DNA of 64,000 nucleotides from JAHEEL01 sp963700375 (GTDB lineage Bacteria; Actinomycetota; Acidimicrobiia; Spongiisociales; UBA5794): NCBI GenBank assembly GCA_963700375.1, contig CAVOXF010000006.1, positions 766,686-830,685 on the forward strand. The letters are read 5' to 3'. Position numbers and translations under genes: made by a program. This document shows positions 1-8,446 of this stretch, piece by piece. A model generated the notes under the pieces. That model had not been told where the DNA came from. It saw only the letters and a list, made by a program, of their open reading frames with translations, and did no database searches. How positions within the stretch are numbered: position 1 is the first letter of the stretch; each line of letters opens with the position of its first letter.

Positions 1-438
1 CATACGACCCTGGCCCCGAACGCCGGCATCGATGCGCGGCGACCGGATCCCGCAAACCATCGAATGGAACGCCACCGGTGCCCGTTCCACGTTCGTCGCT
101 GGAGGCACACCCTGACGACCCGGCCGCTCATGTCGACGCGCAAACCTGCCGAGCACCAGCCCTCACCATCACACCAAGCCGGACGGGCGCTGTGCGAATG
201 CCCGACAGAAGAAGGCTGCGGTCCAGCCCGGTAATCGGGAATGGGGTGCGGCTGTTAGGAGAGTCTCTTGGCGTGGAGGGGTCTGGTGATCCGCTGTGAC
301 GTGGGTCATCGGTGCGATTCTCGGTGAGTACGGCCGAGTGCTCACAGGAGGTAGCACCGATCACCCTGGACCCTTCTGCTGCGCAAATCGTCAACGCGGC
401 ACGGGCTGCAATGTGTCGCCTGGCTCAGCTTCAGACGG
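1..438. other. Left edge, no confident gene
   Basis: No recognisable complete gene. A short open frame entering from the left edge ends at a TGA at 113-115 (last residues FVAGGTP) and may be the tail of a gene outside the window. Near 345-360 a good Shine-Dalgarno (AGGAGGT) precedes about 40 open codons starting with ATC rather than a start codon (ITLDPSAAQIVNAARAAM), which could be a degraded gene start. The rest shows nothing. Confidence 0.3.
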
Positions 439-1836
439 TTAGACCCCGCACGATGGAAGCTCGCTCCCATTGAGCGGCGCAGTAAGAACTGTTTGGGGAC
501 CGATGAGAGCCTCGTCGAGACCGAGCCAAGTTCCCTCCAAACCCGGCCACAACGAGCTGGGCTGCCATCTGAACACCCAGGCTCGATCAATCGAGACAGG
601 CGCGCTTGTCCCGGTGACGATCGCCACGACCGGACCGCCATAGAAGTTGGACCAGCAAACAGAAAGCAGTTCCTCGTCATCAGGGACGGAGAAGTGAAGA
701 CTGTCGGACAAGTAGATCTTGCCGTCTGCCGATCCTCGCTCGAGAGCCCACATGAACTGGGGACCTGCGGCCAAATGATCAGGGTTCAAGAAGTAGCTCA
801 GAATCACAGGCTCACCAGTCGACGGGAGCAGGATCCAATCAACCTCCATGTACAACGGAGTACCGTCCACCGACAGACGGATATCGGATTCACAATCACC
901 GGCCTGGCAGACGTCGACATACTCGAGCCGTTCAGGTCCAAGAGCCGCGGCTGTCGCACCATCAGGACGGACTGACCCGTCATATGCGGGCAAGGCCCAA
1001 GTGGAGTTCGAGGGCGGCGGCGCAGAACCACCGGGCAGAACACCGAAATCGCCGGCAACGCCCGTCATCTTCGCGTTGCCGTAGGCGAAGTCGACGTTTG
1101 CGTTGCCCTGCGAATTCTCGAACCTGAGATAGAACCGGCCATTCGACGGACGGAACAGCCCAACAGTGTCCGGTCCCTTCGTCGGATCTTGTGCCCACAA
1201 TCCGGTGATGATCTGATCACCCGGATCGCCATAGAAGAAGTAGCTGTCGGCAATGCCAGTTGTCAGCGTGTTGCGGAAGTAGACGAAACCCGTCGACTCA
1301 CGGTGCAGACCCACGGTGTCTTGACCGTTGTTGTTGAAGTCACCAGTGAACGGCTTGTCACCCGGATTGCCGAAAAGGAACGAATAGTCGGCAGCACCGA
1401 GCCCACCGCCGTTCGAACCGAGTTCATTGATGACGTAGATGCGGGCCTCCGACGGTCGGTAGATCGAGACCGTATCGCAACCGTCCTTGTTGAAATCCCC
1501 GGGAAGCGGAATATCGCCCGGATTGCCGAAGAAGAAGCGGATATGTGCGTTGCCCTGCGTATTCGCATTCCGGAGATACACGTATCCGTCAGACTGGCGA
1601 TACAGGCCGGGCGTGTCGATGCCGTCGCAGTTCCAGTCGCCGACCATCGGGTAGTCGCCTGGGTTTCCGTAGTAGAAACTTGTCGTTGCACCGTTCGAAG
1701 CGTCACGGAGATACCAGATCCCGGTGGTCTGATCGACCACACCCGTCGTGTCCTCCGGCGTTCCGGCGAGCGCAGGAGCGCCGGCCAGCACCGTCGCGAG
1801 CACCGTCACTACCAGCAGCGAGAAGCGAGTGGTCAC
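439..1836 (-). CDS. Secreted FG-GAP/VCBS-like repeat protein
   Basis: A 465-residue exported protein of unknown role. The GTG start was chosen because a GAGGAGGA ribosome site lies just upstream and the next residues form a signal peptide (TTRFSLLVV..., cleavage near APALAG). Residues about 25-260 contain five repeats of roughly 45-50 residues with the pattern YGNPGDxPxxGDWNxDGxDT followed by GLYRxSxGxxYLRN. This resembles FG-GAP/beta-propeller calcium-binding blades. The remaining about 200 residues form a separate Trp/Cys-containing domain that I do not recognise. A paralogue with nearly the same blades lies at 55889-57800. Likely extracellular or surface-associated; a specific function cannot be assigned. 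Confidence 0.8.
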   Translation of the reverse strand: MTTRFSLLVVTVLATVLAGAPALAGTPEDTTGVVDQTTGIWYLRDASNGATTSFYYGNPGDYPMVGDWNCDGIDTPGLYRQSDGYVYLRNANTQGNAHIRFFFGNPGDIPLPGDFNKDGCDTVSIYRPSEARIYVINELGSNGGGLGAADYSFLFGNPGDKPFTGDFNNNGQDTVGLHRESTGFVYFRNTLTTGIADSYFFYGDPGDQIITGLWAQDPTKGPDTVGLFRPSNGRFYLRFENSQGNANVDFAYGNAKMTGVAGDFGVLPGGSAPPPSNSTWALPAYDGSVRPDGATAAALGPERLEYVDVCQAGDCESDIRLSVDGTPLYMEVDWILLPSTGEPVILSYFLNPDHLAAGPQFMWALERGSADGKIYLSDSLHFSVPDDEELLSVCWSNFYGGPVVAIVTGTSAPVSIDRAWVFRWQPSSLWPGLEGTWLGLDEALIGPQTVLTAPLNGSELPSCGV

Positions 1837-2284
1837 GGTCGTCCTCCTCGGCGATACCCCTCGAGCATTCTCCGAGGCGGCATAGACGACAAGGGTCGTC
1901 CGACCCCAATTCCCCACATCGATGGCCGCCCAAGACCGATAGCCTGCCGCCTGCATCGGTTGTCGCCCCAAGGGGTCATAGCAGCGCTTCCGTCGAAAGG
2001 CACCGTTCTAGGTGACCCGACCGAGTTGCTTCTCTCAGCTCAACCGGAGATCCACCGCCGAACCGGGGTGTGCAACACCAACCACATCATCCCTCCCAGC
2101 CGGATTTGGCCGAGTGGTAGTCAACCATGGTGAGGTGGCGGTATCAGCTTCCGCAGCCAAGCCTTCCACCGGGCTTGAACCGCGGGGGTGTCTGCGGCAT
2201 TGACTCCACGGGGAGCCGTGGCGAGGGAGGCAAGGCCCTCCGTAACGTGACCCACAAGACGGGCAGCTTCCCGTGGCTGGTCGT
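1837..2284. repeat. Intergenic repeat debris (IS30 terminus, shared 20-mer)
   Basis: This gap holds no gene. At about 1955-1995 is a diverged IS30-type terminus (TTGTCGCCCCAAGGGGTC, then AGCAGCGCTTCC), and near 1998 a degenerate hairpin-repeat core (AGGCACCGTTCTAGG). The 20-mer CTCAACCGGAGATCCACCGC at 2039-2058 recurs exactly at 11228-11247, in both cases followed by a CATCATCCC/CCCAGCCG-like end. Confidence 0.5.
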
Positions 2285-3052
2285 CTAGGACCAGCGGACC
2301 CGCCTGTTGTCGTGCCACAGATCAAGGAGGTCACGATCGCCCTCCACGGCAATCATCGAGTCCTTGGGTCGGTTCCATAGGACGAGATAGAGGTCTGAAG
2401 CGTCTCCGGTCAGGGTCACATCGGCAGGCCCGTCGCCGCGAACGGTGGTGATGCCGTCCGGTGTGAAGGTCAGATGCCAGCGGTCGTCAGTGTCCTCCGC
2501 GTGAACAACCATGGTCCGGATGGTCGTCGTGGGGAACTCGTTGGCACGCGGGGCGAACCCGCTGACCATTTCGTCGATCCCGTCTGAGGCGAACACCGAG
2601 TCGAAACCAGATCCGGCTCCTGTCGCGTTCTGGGCGTCAAACCGATGTACGGCCGTCTCGTGGGCTTGGCGTCGTGCCCACATCGCGAGTGGCGATGGTG
2701 CGGGGAGGAACGTGGGAATGTCATCAGTCGGTGATGCCGACTCGAGCGCCTGAACGAGGTTGGCGTTCGTCTTGAGATACCAGTCGATCAGATCGTTGTC
2801 GTCCGGCCAGAAGATGGCGAGGCCCGGCCATGACTCGATGTGTTCTGAGATGTCGTCGGGAAAGAGCTTCGATGTGCGTCTCGCGACACGTGCCGCAGCC
2901 CAGAGGTGAATCTCGCTCAGGTGACGGACCAGGTCCCGCATGTTCCACCCTGGGCAGGTATCGACATGTACTTCGAGGCTGCCCTGTCGGGCTGCCTCAG
3001 CGAAGATCCTGGCCTCTTGCGCAACGGCCGTGATGTGCTCGGCGATTTCCAC
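2285..3052 (-). CDS. Mycothiol-dependent maleylpyruvate isomerase-like (DinB-superfamily) protein
   Basis: A 255-residue protein of the actinobacterial MDMPI/TIGR03083 group, metal-dependent proteins on a DinB four-helix scaffold, many thought to use mycothiol. Visible hallmarks are the CPGWNMRDLVRH segment with the metal-ligand-type His, the later QAHETAVHRFDA segment, and a C-terminal domain ending in the usual short beta-rich module (GPADVTLTGDASDLYLVL). The GTG at 3052 is preferred over upstream starts because GGGAGGA lies five bases before it and family members start about 35 residues before the CPGW motif. The substrate cannot be read from the sequence. Confidence 0.8.
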   Translation of the reverse strand: MEIAEHITAVAQEARIFAEAARQGSLEVHVDTCPGWNMRDLVRHLSEIHLWAAARVARRTSKLFPDDISEHIESWPGLAIFWPDDNDLIDWYLKTNANLVQALESASPTDDIPTFLPAPSPLAMWARRQAHETAVHRFDAQNATGAGSGFDSVFASDGIDEMVSGFAPRANEFPTTTIRTMVVHAEDTDDRWHLTFTPDGITTVRGDGPADVTLTGDASDLYLVLWNRPKDSMIAVEGDRDLLDLWHDNRRVRWS

Positions 3053-3162
3053 AATGTCCTCCCACGTGGTCTGGGGAAGCGTCCCGCTACCGCTCGGATA
3101 GCCCGACGACGACGGTCGGGTCATCCGAGAGTCGGGACCTCATGCCCTGATCGGGATCTCTC

Positions 3163-3522
3163 CTACAGCTTGCCAACGACGTGGGCGAGTACCTTCGACA
3201 TCTGGTCGTGGGGGCTGAACTCGACCATCCTGACCGCTTCCTCGACCACAACGGTGTGACCGGATGGCCAGTAATAGATCTCGCCTGCACCCACGACCTC
3301 TTCGGTGCCGTCCTCGTAGTTGACGCGGATGCTGCCCTCGAGAACGAACCCCCAATGGGGACACTGGCAATGGTCCCGTTCGAGACCCTCGAGCAGAGGA
3401 CAGAAGTCGAGACCGGTCGGGTACTGCATGTACGCGCTGGTCATCCCGCCCCAATCCTGTCCACGGATCATCTCTCCGAGGGCCTCGTGGGCGATCGGGA
3501 GATCTTCGACGTTGCTCTTCAT
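3163..3522 (-). CDS. Cupin-domain protein
   Basis: A small single-domain cupin (119 residues). The metal-binding cupin signature is visible as CQCPHWGFVLEGSIRVNYEDG, broken into motif 1 (H...G) and the later GEIYYWPSGHTVVV (motif 2, with a conserved PxGH). The ATG at 3522 follows AGGAGG with good spacing; an in-frame upstream ATG at 3588 would run into the promoter region. It is divergent from the broken PadR regulator at 3623 and shares its operator region, so it is the likely PadR target. Probable small-molecule binding or dioxygenase-like role, substrate unknown. Confidence 0.8.
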   Translation of the reverse strand: MKSNVEDLPIAHEALGEMIRGQDWGGMTSAYMQYPTGLDFCPLLEGLERDHCQCPHWGFVLEGSIRVNYEDGTEEVVGAGEIYYWPSGHTVVVEEAVRMVEFSPHDQMSKVLAHVVGKL

Positions 3523-3572
3523 CTTCACTGCCTCCTCATGGCTCAGCCAGGCGTCGTCGCGATGCACCTGTA

Positions 3573-3610
3573 CTGCAAGTTGCAGCACACTCTATACTGT
3601 ATGTTGCAGT
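3573..3610. promoter_or_regulatory. Putative PadR operator in divergent promoter
   Basis: Between the cupin and PadR starts, CTGCAAGTTGCAG (3573-3585) is a dyad with single central base, and a related half-dyad ACTGTATGTTGCAGT lies at 3596-3610. The latter overlaps TATACT (3593-3598), a plausible -10 box for the + strand gene. Placement suits autorepression by the PadR protein; this is inference from position and symmetry. Confidence 0.5.
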
Positions 3611-3622
3611 AGAGTCAAGGCC

Positions 3623-4255
3623 ATGTCTCCAAGAATGACAGCATCCTCGTATGCGGTCCTTGCCCTCCTCGATCTCAAACCCTGACCGGGCTACGAACTC
3701 ACACACCAGGCCCAGCGAAGCCTCTGCTACACCCGGCCCAAGTCCGAGCGTCTCCTCTACTCCGAACCAAAGAAGCTCGTCGAACTCGGGTACGCCACCT
3801 CCCACCAAGAAGACAGCGGCGGTCGAACCCGCAACGTCTACACCATCAGCGCCAAGGGACGCGAGGCTCTCGGCGAGTGGGCGAGGACCCGAACCCAGGC
3901 GCCACGACTCGAGATCGAAGCCCTCCTCAGACTGCTCTTCGCCGATCACGGATCGCGAGAAGACCTTCTCGGAGCCCTCGACGAACTCGAGAGCGACATC
4001 GGCGAACACCACCAAGCCATCGTCGAACCCATGGCCTCGTGCCTTGACGGCGGACATCCGTTCCCACGAAGAACGCACCTCTCAGTGCTGTTCGCAACGT
4101 TCCAGATAGAGGTATTCGAGACAATCGAACGTTGGGTCGGATTCGCCCGCGACGAGATCGACGGATGGCCGACTACTCAAGACCTCGGAATGACCCCACG
4201 CACCGAGACCCTCACGCGCCTGCTCGCCAAAGACCGATCACCGCCGAACCTATAG
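3623..4255 (+). pseudogene. PadR-family regulator interrupted by an in-frame TGA
   Basis: Reading from the ATG at 3623 gives SSYAVLALLDLKP, then TGA (3683-3685), then GYELTHQAQRSL and a continuous frame to TAG at 4255. PadR proteins have the N-terminal winged helix here, normally with KPxTGYEL, and the residue at the stop is typically Trp, so a single TGG to TGA change explains it. The downstream part has the wing (RTRNVYTISAKGREAL) and a C-terminal alpha-helical dimerisation domain (ETIERWVGFARDEID). All 210 codons are otherwise intact, so the lesion is recent, a sequencing error, or read through. Confidence 0.8.
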
Positions 4256-4652
4256 GTGCGCCCAAGAACACCCCACGAGCGGAAACCAACACCCCACATC
4301 ATCGATCAGTCACATCCGGGCGGCCTAGACACAAGTAGCGAAAACTATTTGATTCTGACAAGAATCGTCGCGATACGGACCTATCGGCGTCAATGCCGAC
4401 GCTTCCCACGGGAAGCGTCGTTCTGCTCCGGTCGACTCGTTGGTCCAGGCGCATTCGACAGAAGGCGTGGCGCTGCCCACTCCGGCAGCGATCTTCAACG
4501 CCTTCGAGAAGACTGACGACGGTTGCCGATTGCACCGGATACGGGCAGTTCCGCGCGCTCTCATCGGTGGTCGTGTGGACGCGTCGGGTATGCCCCTCCC
4601 AACTCTCACGCCGCGCTCATTCCGACCGCGCTCAGGCGTGAACGGGAACCGG
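4256..4652 (+). repeat. Hairpin-repeat array A (about four ~50-bp units)
   Basis: No gene. Cores related to AAGCGTCG occur at 4364, 4414, 4464 and about 4512, i.e. every 48-50 bases. The second unit has a perfect stem, CGACGCTTCCC then AC then GGGAAGCGTCG (4398-4420). The stretch 4364-4475 is clearly homologous to 21087-21200 (shared GTTGGTCCAGGCGCAT). At 4291-4325 lies a partial palindrome ending GGGCGGCCTAGACAC, a tail also seen after the palindromes at 15015 and 22114. Confidence 0.7.
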
Positions 4653-5567
4653 CTATGCGGTCTCGGCCAGCACCTTGTTGGCGGTCTTGCCAGGCATCAG
4701 CTCGCACTTGACCAGCTTGGGCAGCAGGTCGCGCCAGAACGGTTCTTGCTCAAACACCTCGCGGAACATCGGCATCGCCTCTTCGTACCTGCCGACCGAA
4801 GCGAGTGTGACGGCCGTCCAGAACCGCATCTCGACAATGTGCGGAGCGAGTTCGCGGGCGGCGCCGTATTCGTTCACTGCGTCTTCGAAGCGTTCGGCCT
4901 CAATCGCCGAGTCACCGGCGTTCATGTGCTGATAGGCGCGTTGCAGGATGAGAACGCGGCGCAACTCGCCAAGCGGATCGACGTGGTCCTCTACACGCAG
5001 GTCGAAGAGACGGTCGACCCAAGGCCGAGCACTCGACTCTCCCGCGACGACGATGAGTGCCGCTGACTGCTTGCCGCGGATATCGCCGCCCTCGGCCTGA
5101 GCGGCCTCCAGCGAGGTCACCAGCCGTTCAGCGAGGTCCCGCCCGTCTTCAAGCGATGCCTCATAGGCGCGCATCATCGCTCCCCACACCCGGTCGCTTG
5201 CCATCAGGTTTGCCTGACAGCTCACGCCAAGATCCTTGTTCACGACGTGACCCGCTGCGTCGATACAGCGCTCGCCGGTGTGCGCGGCGACATGACCGCT
5301 CGCGTCGACCATGGCAACCTGGCGAACAGCACGACCGACGTCGGAAGCCAGAAGACCGACCAGGGTGTCGACTGCGCTGCGCCCGGCGCGCATCAATTCG
5401 AGGCCGAGCGGACCGTAGCTTGGGTCTGCGAGCGACTGCGTTGCGACGGCTCCGACCCCGGCCTCGGCCCAGGGCACAACGGTTCCAACGCTGAACCAGT
5501 GACTCTGAACCGCGACACCAAGTTGACCGGTCTCCGAGTCGCGAGCGACGATCGAGTAGGTCGCCAC
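4653..5567 (-). CDS. DUF1028 Ntn-hydrolase-like protein with TPR-like tail
   Basis: A 304-residue protein. The first 210 residues match the DUF1028 pattern of the Ntn-hydrolase superfamily: TYSIVARDSETGQLGVAVQS at the very start, then GVGAVATQSLADPSYGPLG and the GDIRGKQSAALIVV segment. The last 90 residues (AYQHMNAGDSAIEAERFEDA...) form helical hairpins like TPRs, a common arrangement in this family. Because DUF1028 proteins begin directly at xTYSIVARD, the GTG at 5567 is favoured; an ATG at 5630 is the alternative and neither has a strong ribosome site. Predicted hydrolase or peptidase, substrate unknown. Confidence 0.75.
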   Translation of the reverse strand: MATYSIVARDSETGQLGVAVQSHWFSVGTVVPWAEAGVGAVATQSLADPSYGPLGLELMRAGRSAVDTLVGLLASDVGRAVRQVAMVDASGHVAAHTGERCIDAAGHVVNKDLGVSCQANLMASDRVWGAMMRAYEASLEDGRDLAERLVTSLEAAQAEGGDIRGKQSAALIVVAGESSARPWVDRLFDLRVEDHVDPLGELRRVLILQRAYQHMNAGDSAIEAERFEDAVNEYGAARELAPHIVEMRFWTAVTLASVGRYEEAMPMFREVFEQEPFWRDLLPKLVKCELMPGKTANKVLAETA

Positions 5568-5909
5568 GGGGCGGCGCGGGAGAACCACCGCCCCGACCTT
5601 CAAGACATGTGGCCCGATATGGTCCGACATCGGAAGACACGCTAGCGCAAACCTCAAGGCGCACAGATGGCACCGCCCCCACGTCATCGATTAGGCATAT
5701 GTGGACGGGCGAGTTGTCTCGTGACTCGACGGCGGGTCGCTGAGGTCGGCGTGCAGATGTCGGGTTGTTGGTCGTCGCCAGGTCGGTCCCTTGGTTGCGC
5801 TCCACCGAGTTCATGAATTGGCAAGCGCCCGTTCCTGGTGCGTTCATATGGGTGCCGTACGTTCGACTTTGACAGTTCGGGACGTTCCCGAACGGAGAGG
5901 CGAGTTGCG

Positions 5910-6260
5910 ATGAACAGACGTATGCAGCGCACGCTGGCGGTCGTCGCCGTGGTGGTCGGAGCGTTTGCGGCGACCCAGTCGGTCGCGTTCGCGGCACCGC
6001 CCGACGGTCCCGCAACGAACGGGGCGTTCTTGTGCCCCGCGGTGGGAGACGGCGTCGCGAACGCCGACGCCCACAACGGAGCGCACGGCGTGTCGGTGAT
6101 AGGACCGATCGCATCTGGATGGTCGTTCCTGCCGGGCAACAACCAGGCCGGTGCCCGCGCACCTGACAATGCGTGGAACAACGCAGGCCCCGCGTCGTCC
6201 CCGGGCCCGGGCGGCGGGAACTCGGACTGGTCGCCGATCTGGCCCGACCCGTCCCACTAG
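5910..6260 (+). CDS. Small secreted protein
   Basis: A 116-residue protein with a clear signal peptide (NRRMQRTLAVVAVVVGAFAA, cleavage after AFA). The mature part is about 88 residues, rich in Gly, Asn, Pro and Trp, ending in PGPGGGNSDWSPIWPDPSH, with no domain I recognise. A GGAGAGG sequence upstream supports the ATG. It is monocistronic and followed by a strong hairpin. Function unknown. Confidence 0.65.
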   Translation: MNRRMQRTLAVVAVVVGAFAATQSVAFAAPPDGPATNGAFLCPAVGDGVANADAHNGAHGVSVIGPIASGWSFLPGNNQAGARAPDNAWNNAGPASSPGPGGGNSDWSPIWPDPSH

Positions 6261-6599
6261 CCAGATCGCCACGCTCCAGGGTGGGGATGGGTCATGGGCG
6301 ATCCATCCCCACCCGCCCATCATGCCTGCGGTTTCAGTGAGTCATAGCGGCACATGTGGCTCTCCCCACAGGAAGCGTCGCGATGTACGCGCCAGATTGT
6401 CCACTGATCGCGCCTGACACGACGAATGTCGCGGCAAGTGGAACTGCAAGGGTTCCCATCCCCATGCGCCCATGACGACACCCCCGTCCCGGCCCACGCT
6501 CGACGCAAGCGGCTACATCGAAGGTAGAGCTCCCGCTGGCAGAATTCGCGCCGAGACCGAACGGCGCACAGATCCCGGCTGCAGCGGTGCGGATCTCGG
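6261..6599. other. Intergenic stretch with terminator and one hairpin-repeat core
   Basis: Apart from the terminator, a single isolated core of the interspersed hairpin family (GGAAGCGTCGCGATG, 6372-6386) is present in the same + orientation as all other copies. No gene seen. Confidence 0.5.
6280..6313 (+). terminator. Stem-loop terminator
   Basis: GGTGGGGATGG pairs with CCATCCCCACC (11-bp perfect stem, 12-base loop) 20 bases after the stop of the small secreted protein gene. There is no T-run, as is common in actinobacterial terminators. Confidence 0.6.
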
Positions 6600-7100
6600 T
6601 CAACCCGCCCCGGCCGCGTCGCGAGTTCGCGGTGCCCGACTCACAGGCGGGCGCCCCCGCCGCTGAAGTGCAGCCACGGCCCGCACAACCCGTCGGTCAC
6701 CGGTCGATCGGGCCTTGTTCGCGACGTCGTCGAGATACCGGCGAGCGAGGTCCTCATTGTCCGTGGCCCAGGCATGCGCGGCCAGCGCTGTGAGGACCTT
6801 CCGGCGGCTCCGCGCGGCACGGAACCCTTCCCACATCCCGCCGAACTCGTCGAGGATCCTCGCCGAATAGCCCGGAAACCCGAACCGACCTGCCTCGTTG
6901 AGTGCTTGCACAGCCCGGTCGCCGCTGTGCGATCCGACGTTGCTGATAGCGCGCCGCGTCCGACTGAGCGTGATACCGCGGTAGAAGTTCCCGACGCCGA
7001 TGTCGTGCTCGTCGCAGAAGTACCGCTCGGGCCTGCCGGCGATCTTGGGTGCTCTGGGCGAGCACAGTGGACAACGGTCACGCGGCTGCGTGGTTGACAT
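6600..7100 (-). CDS. Hypothetical protein with N-terminal Cys pair
   Basis: A 166-residue basic protein I do not recognise. It starts at an ATG eight bases after AAGGAGA. Near the N-terminus CPLCSPRAP...YFCDEHD looks like a small zinc-binding knuckle (CxxC plus C and H). The rest is mostly helical, with many Arg residues and Ala-rich segments (RKVLTALAAHAWA), and the tail is Arg/Pro-rich. The long frame continues upstream without signals, so the internal start was chosen. Function unknown. Confidence 0.5.
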   Translation of the reverse strand: MSTTQPRDRCPLCSPRAPKIAGRPERYFCDEHDIGVGNFYRGITLSRTRRAISNVGSHSGDRAVQALNEAGRFGFPGYSARILDEFGGMWEGFRAARSRRKVLTALAAHAWATDNEDLARRYLDDVANKARSTGDRRVVRAVAALQRRGRPPVSRAPRTRDAAGAG

Positions 7101-7606
7101 CGCGTCTCCTTCGACATTTGGTTGCCTTGCGGCCGCATCCCGCCCGAGGGCGATAGGCACCTTGGGTGTCGATCCCAGGTTGCCGAGCTCCTTCCAGAGC
7201 CACTCTTGATGCGAACGACGCGAAGCGTACCGGACGTCACGGGCGGGACGCGCCCGCCGTGATCCCACAGGATGCAGATGCCGCGCCACCCATCCCCCTC
7301 GGCGAATACGGCTCCGCCTACATCGATGTTCGAGGCGCGGTAGACAGGATCGCCGGCCTGGACCACAACCACCGGCTTCTACGTCCAGACGCATTCGTCC
7401 GAGATAATCGGCACTCCAGCCAATCGAACGCTTCCGACGCCTTCGGGTGAGAAGGCGTCGTTCTGGCAATGGCCGGTGCTCCGATCCCGAGGTACACACA
7501 ACAACGCGCTGCTACCGCTTCTTGTCCCGAGTGTGGGTAGTGGACCATCGGTCAGTTCAGCGCCTGTCCCTGGATTGGTCGATTGGGTGCGCCCACGCAG
7601 CCGGCC
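7101..7606. other. Gene-free stretch with a perfect hairpin
   Basis: No gene supported. At 7435-7460 is CGACGCCTTC then GGGTGA then GAAGGCGTCG, a 10-bp perfect stem, which is one unit of the interspersed hairpin family (core continues CGTTCTGGCAA). It sits just beyond the 3' end of the Sir2 gene's flank and could also act as a terminator. Confidence 0.5.
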
Positions 7607-8446
7607 CTACTTCGCGCCCGCATCTTGTACCAGAGACTCGATGACGGCAGCGATGGCCGGTAGCGTCGCTGTGGCTGGTGCGATCACTGCGACGCCGCCA
7701 GGAGTTCGGAGCGCGAGTTGTCGCAGTTCACTGTCCGCAGGGTTGACGTCGATCAGGATGGCGCCGGCCTTGGCGGCGATTCCCGCGAGGCGGGCCGCCA
7801 CCGGCACGCCTCCCGAGGTTCCAACGGTGATGCACAGCGAAGCACGTGCCGCCAAGCTCCCGGCCGTCTTGATCCGGTAGTTGGCTTCGTCGTAGAACTC
7901 ATCGAACCACAGGACATGGGGACGCGTAGCAAACCCGCACCGGGGGCACTCCAGAAGATCCCGTACCTCGATCCAGTCGGATCCATCCGCCCAGGCGTCG
8001 AGGTTGCTTGGGATCGGGAGCACTCCGGTGCACCCCGCGGTGCAGCGCATCCCGCCGTGGTGACCGTGGATTTCGGAGGTCTGCCGTTCGCTGTTGCCGG
8101 CTTTGATATGGAGTCGGTCGACGTTCTGGGTGATGAGGGCGAACCGGTCCCCCAGGACCGGTTCGAGATGGGCGAGGGCGACGTGTGCCTCGTTGGGTTC
8201 GGCGGAGAGCGTTTCGGCGCGTCGGTCCAGGTGCCACCGCCAGCTCCGTTCGGGATGTCGCGAGAAGTACGCAAGGGTTGCCTTCGACATCGCTGCAGCA
8301 CCATCGCTGGTCCACAGGCCATCGTCGCCGCGATAGGTACGTATCCCGCTCTCCGCTGAGATCCCGGCTCCGGTGATGAACACGACGTTGCCACCGGTCG
8401 CCACGCCGGACTGGATCGCTTTGATGGTTCGATCTTCGAGCCGCAT
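7607..8446 (-). CDS. Sir2-family NAD-dependent protein deacylase
   Basis: A 279-residue sirtuin, catalysing NAD-dependent removal of acyl groups from lysines. Hallmarks in order: GAGISAESGIRTYRG (about 26-40, NAD loop), TQNVDRLH (106-113), the catalytic-type His in EIHGHHG (127), four Cys for the structural zinc (about 135, 139, 167, 170), RPHVLWFDE (175-183) and the late VGTSGGVPVA and DVNP NAD-binding segments. All canonical residues appear intact. Its ATG shares one base with the stop of the upstream LRR gene (TGATG), so the two are translationally coupled. Together with the divergent XRE gene this makes a compact regulated module. It resembles class III/V deacylases rather than the larger phage-defence SIR2 fusions. 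Confidence 0.9.
   Translation of the reverse strand: MRLEDRTIKAIQSGVATGGNVVFITGAGISAESGIRTYRGDDGLWTSDGAAAMSKATLAYFSRHPERSWRWHLDRRAETLSAEPNEAHVALAHLEPVLGDRFALITQNVDRLHIKAGNSERQTSEIHGHHGGMRCTAGCTGVLPIPSNLDAWADGSDWIEVRDLLECPRCGFATRPHVLWFDEFYDEANYRIKTAGSLAARASLCITVGTSGGVPVAARLAGIAAKAGAILIDVNPADSELRQLALRTPGGVAVIAPATATLPAIAAVIESLVQDAGAK

Noticed and set aside
1..115. C-terminal part of a gene entering from the left edge
   Set aside because: Only 37 open codons with no recognisable family; kept as a note, not a gene.
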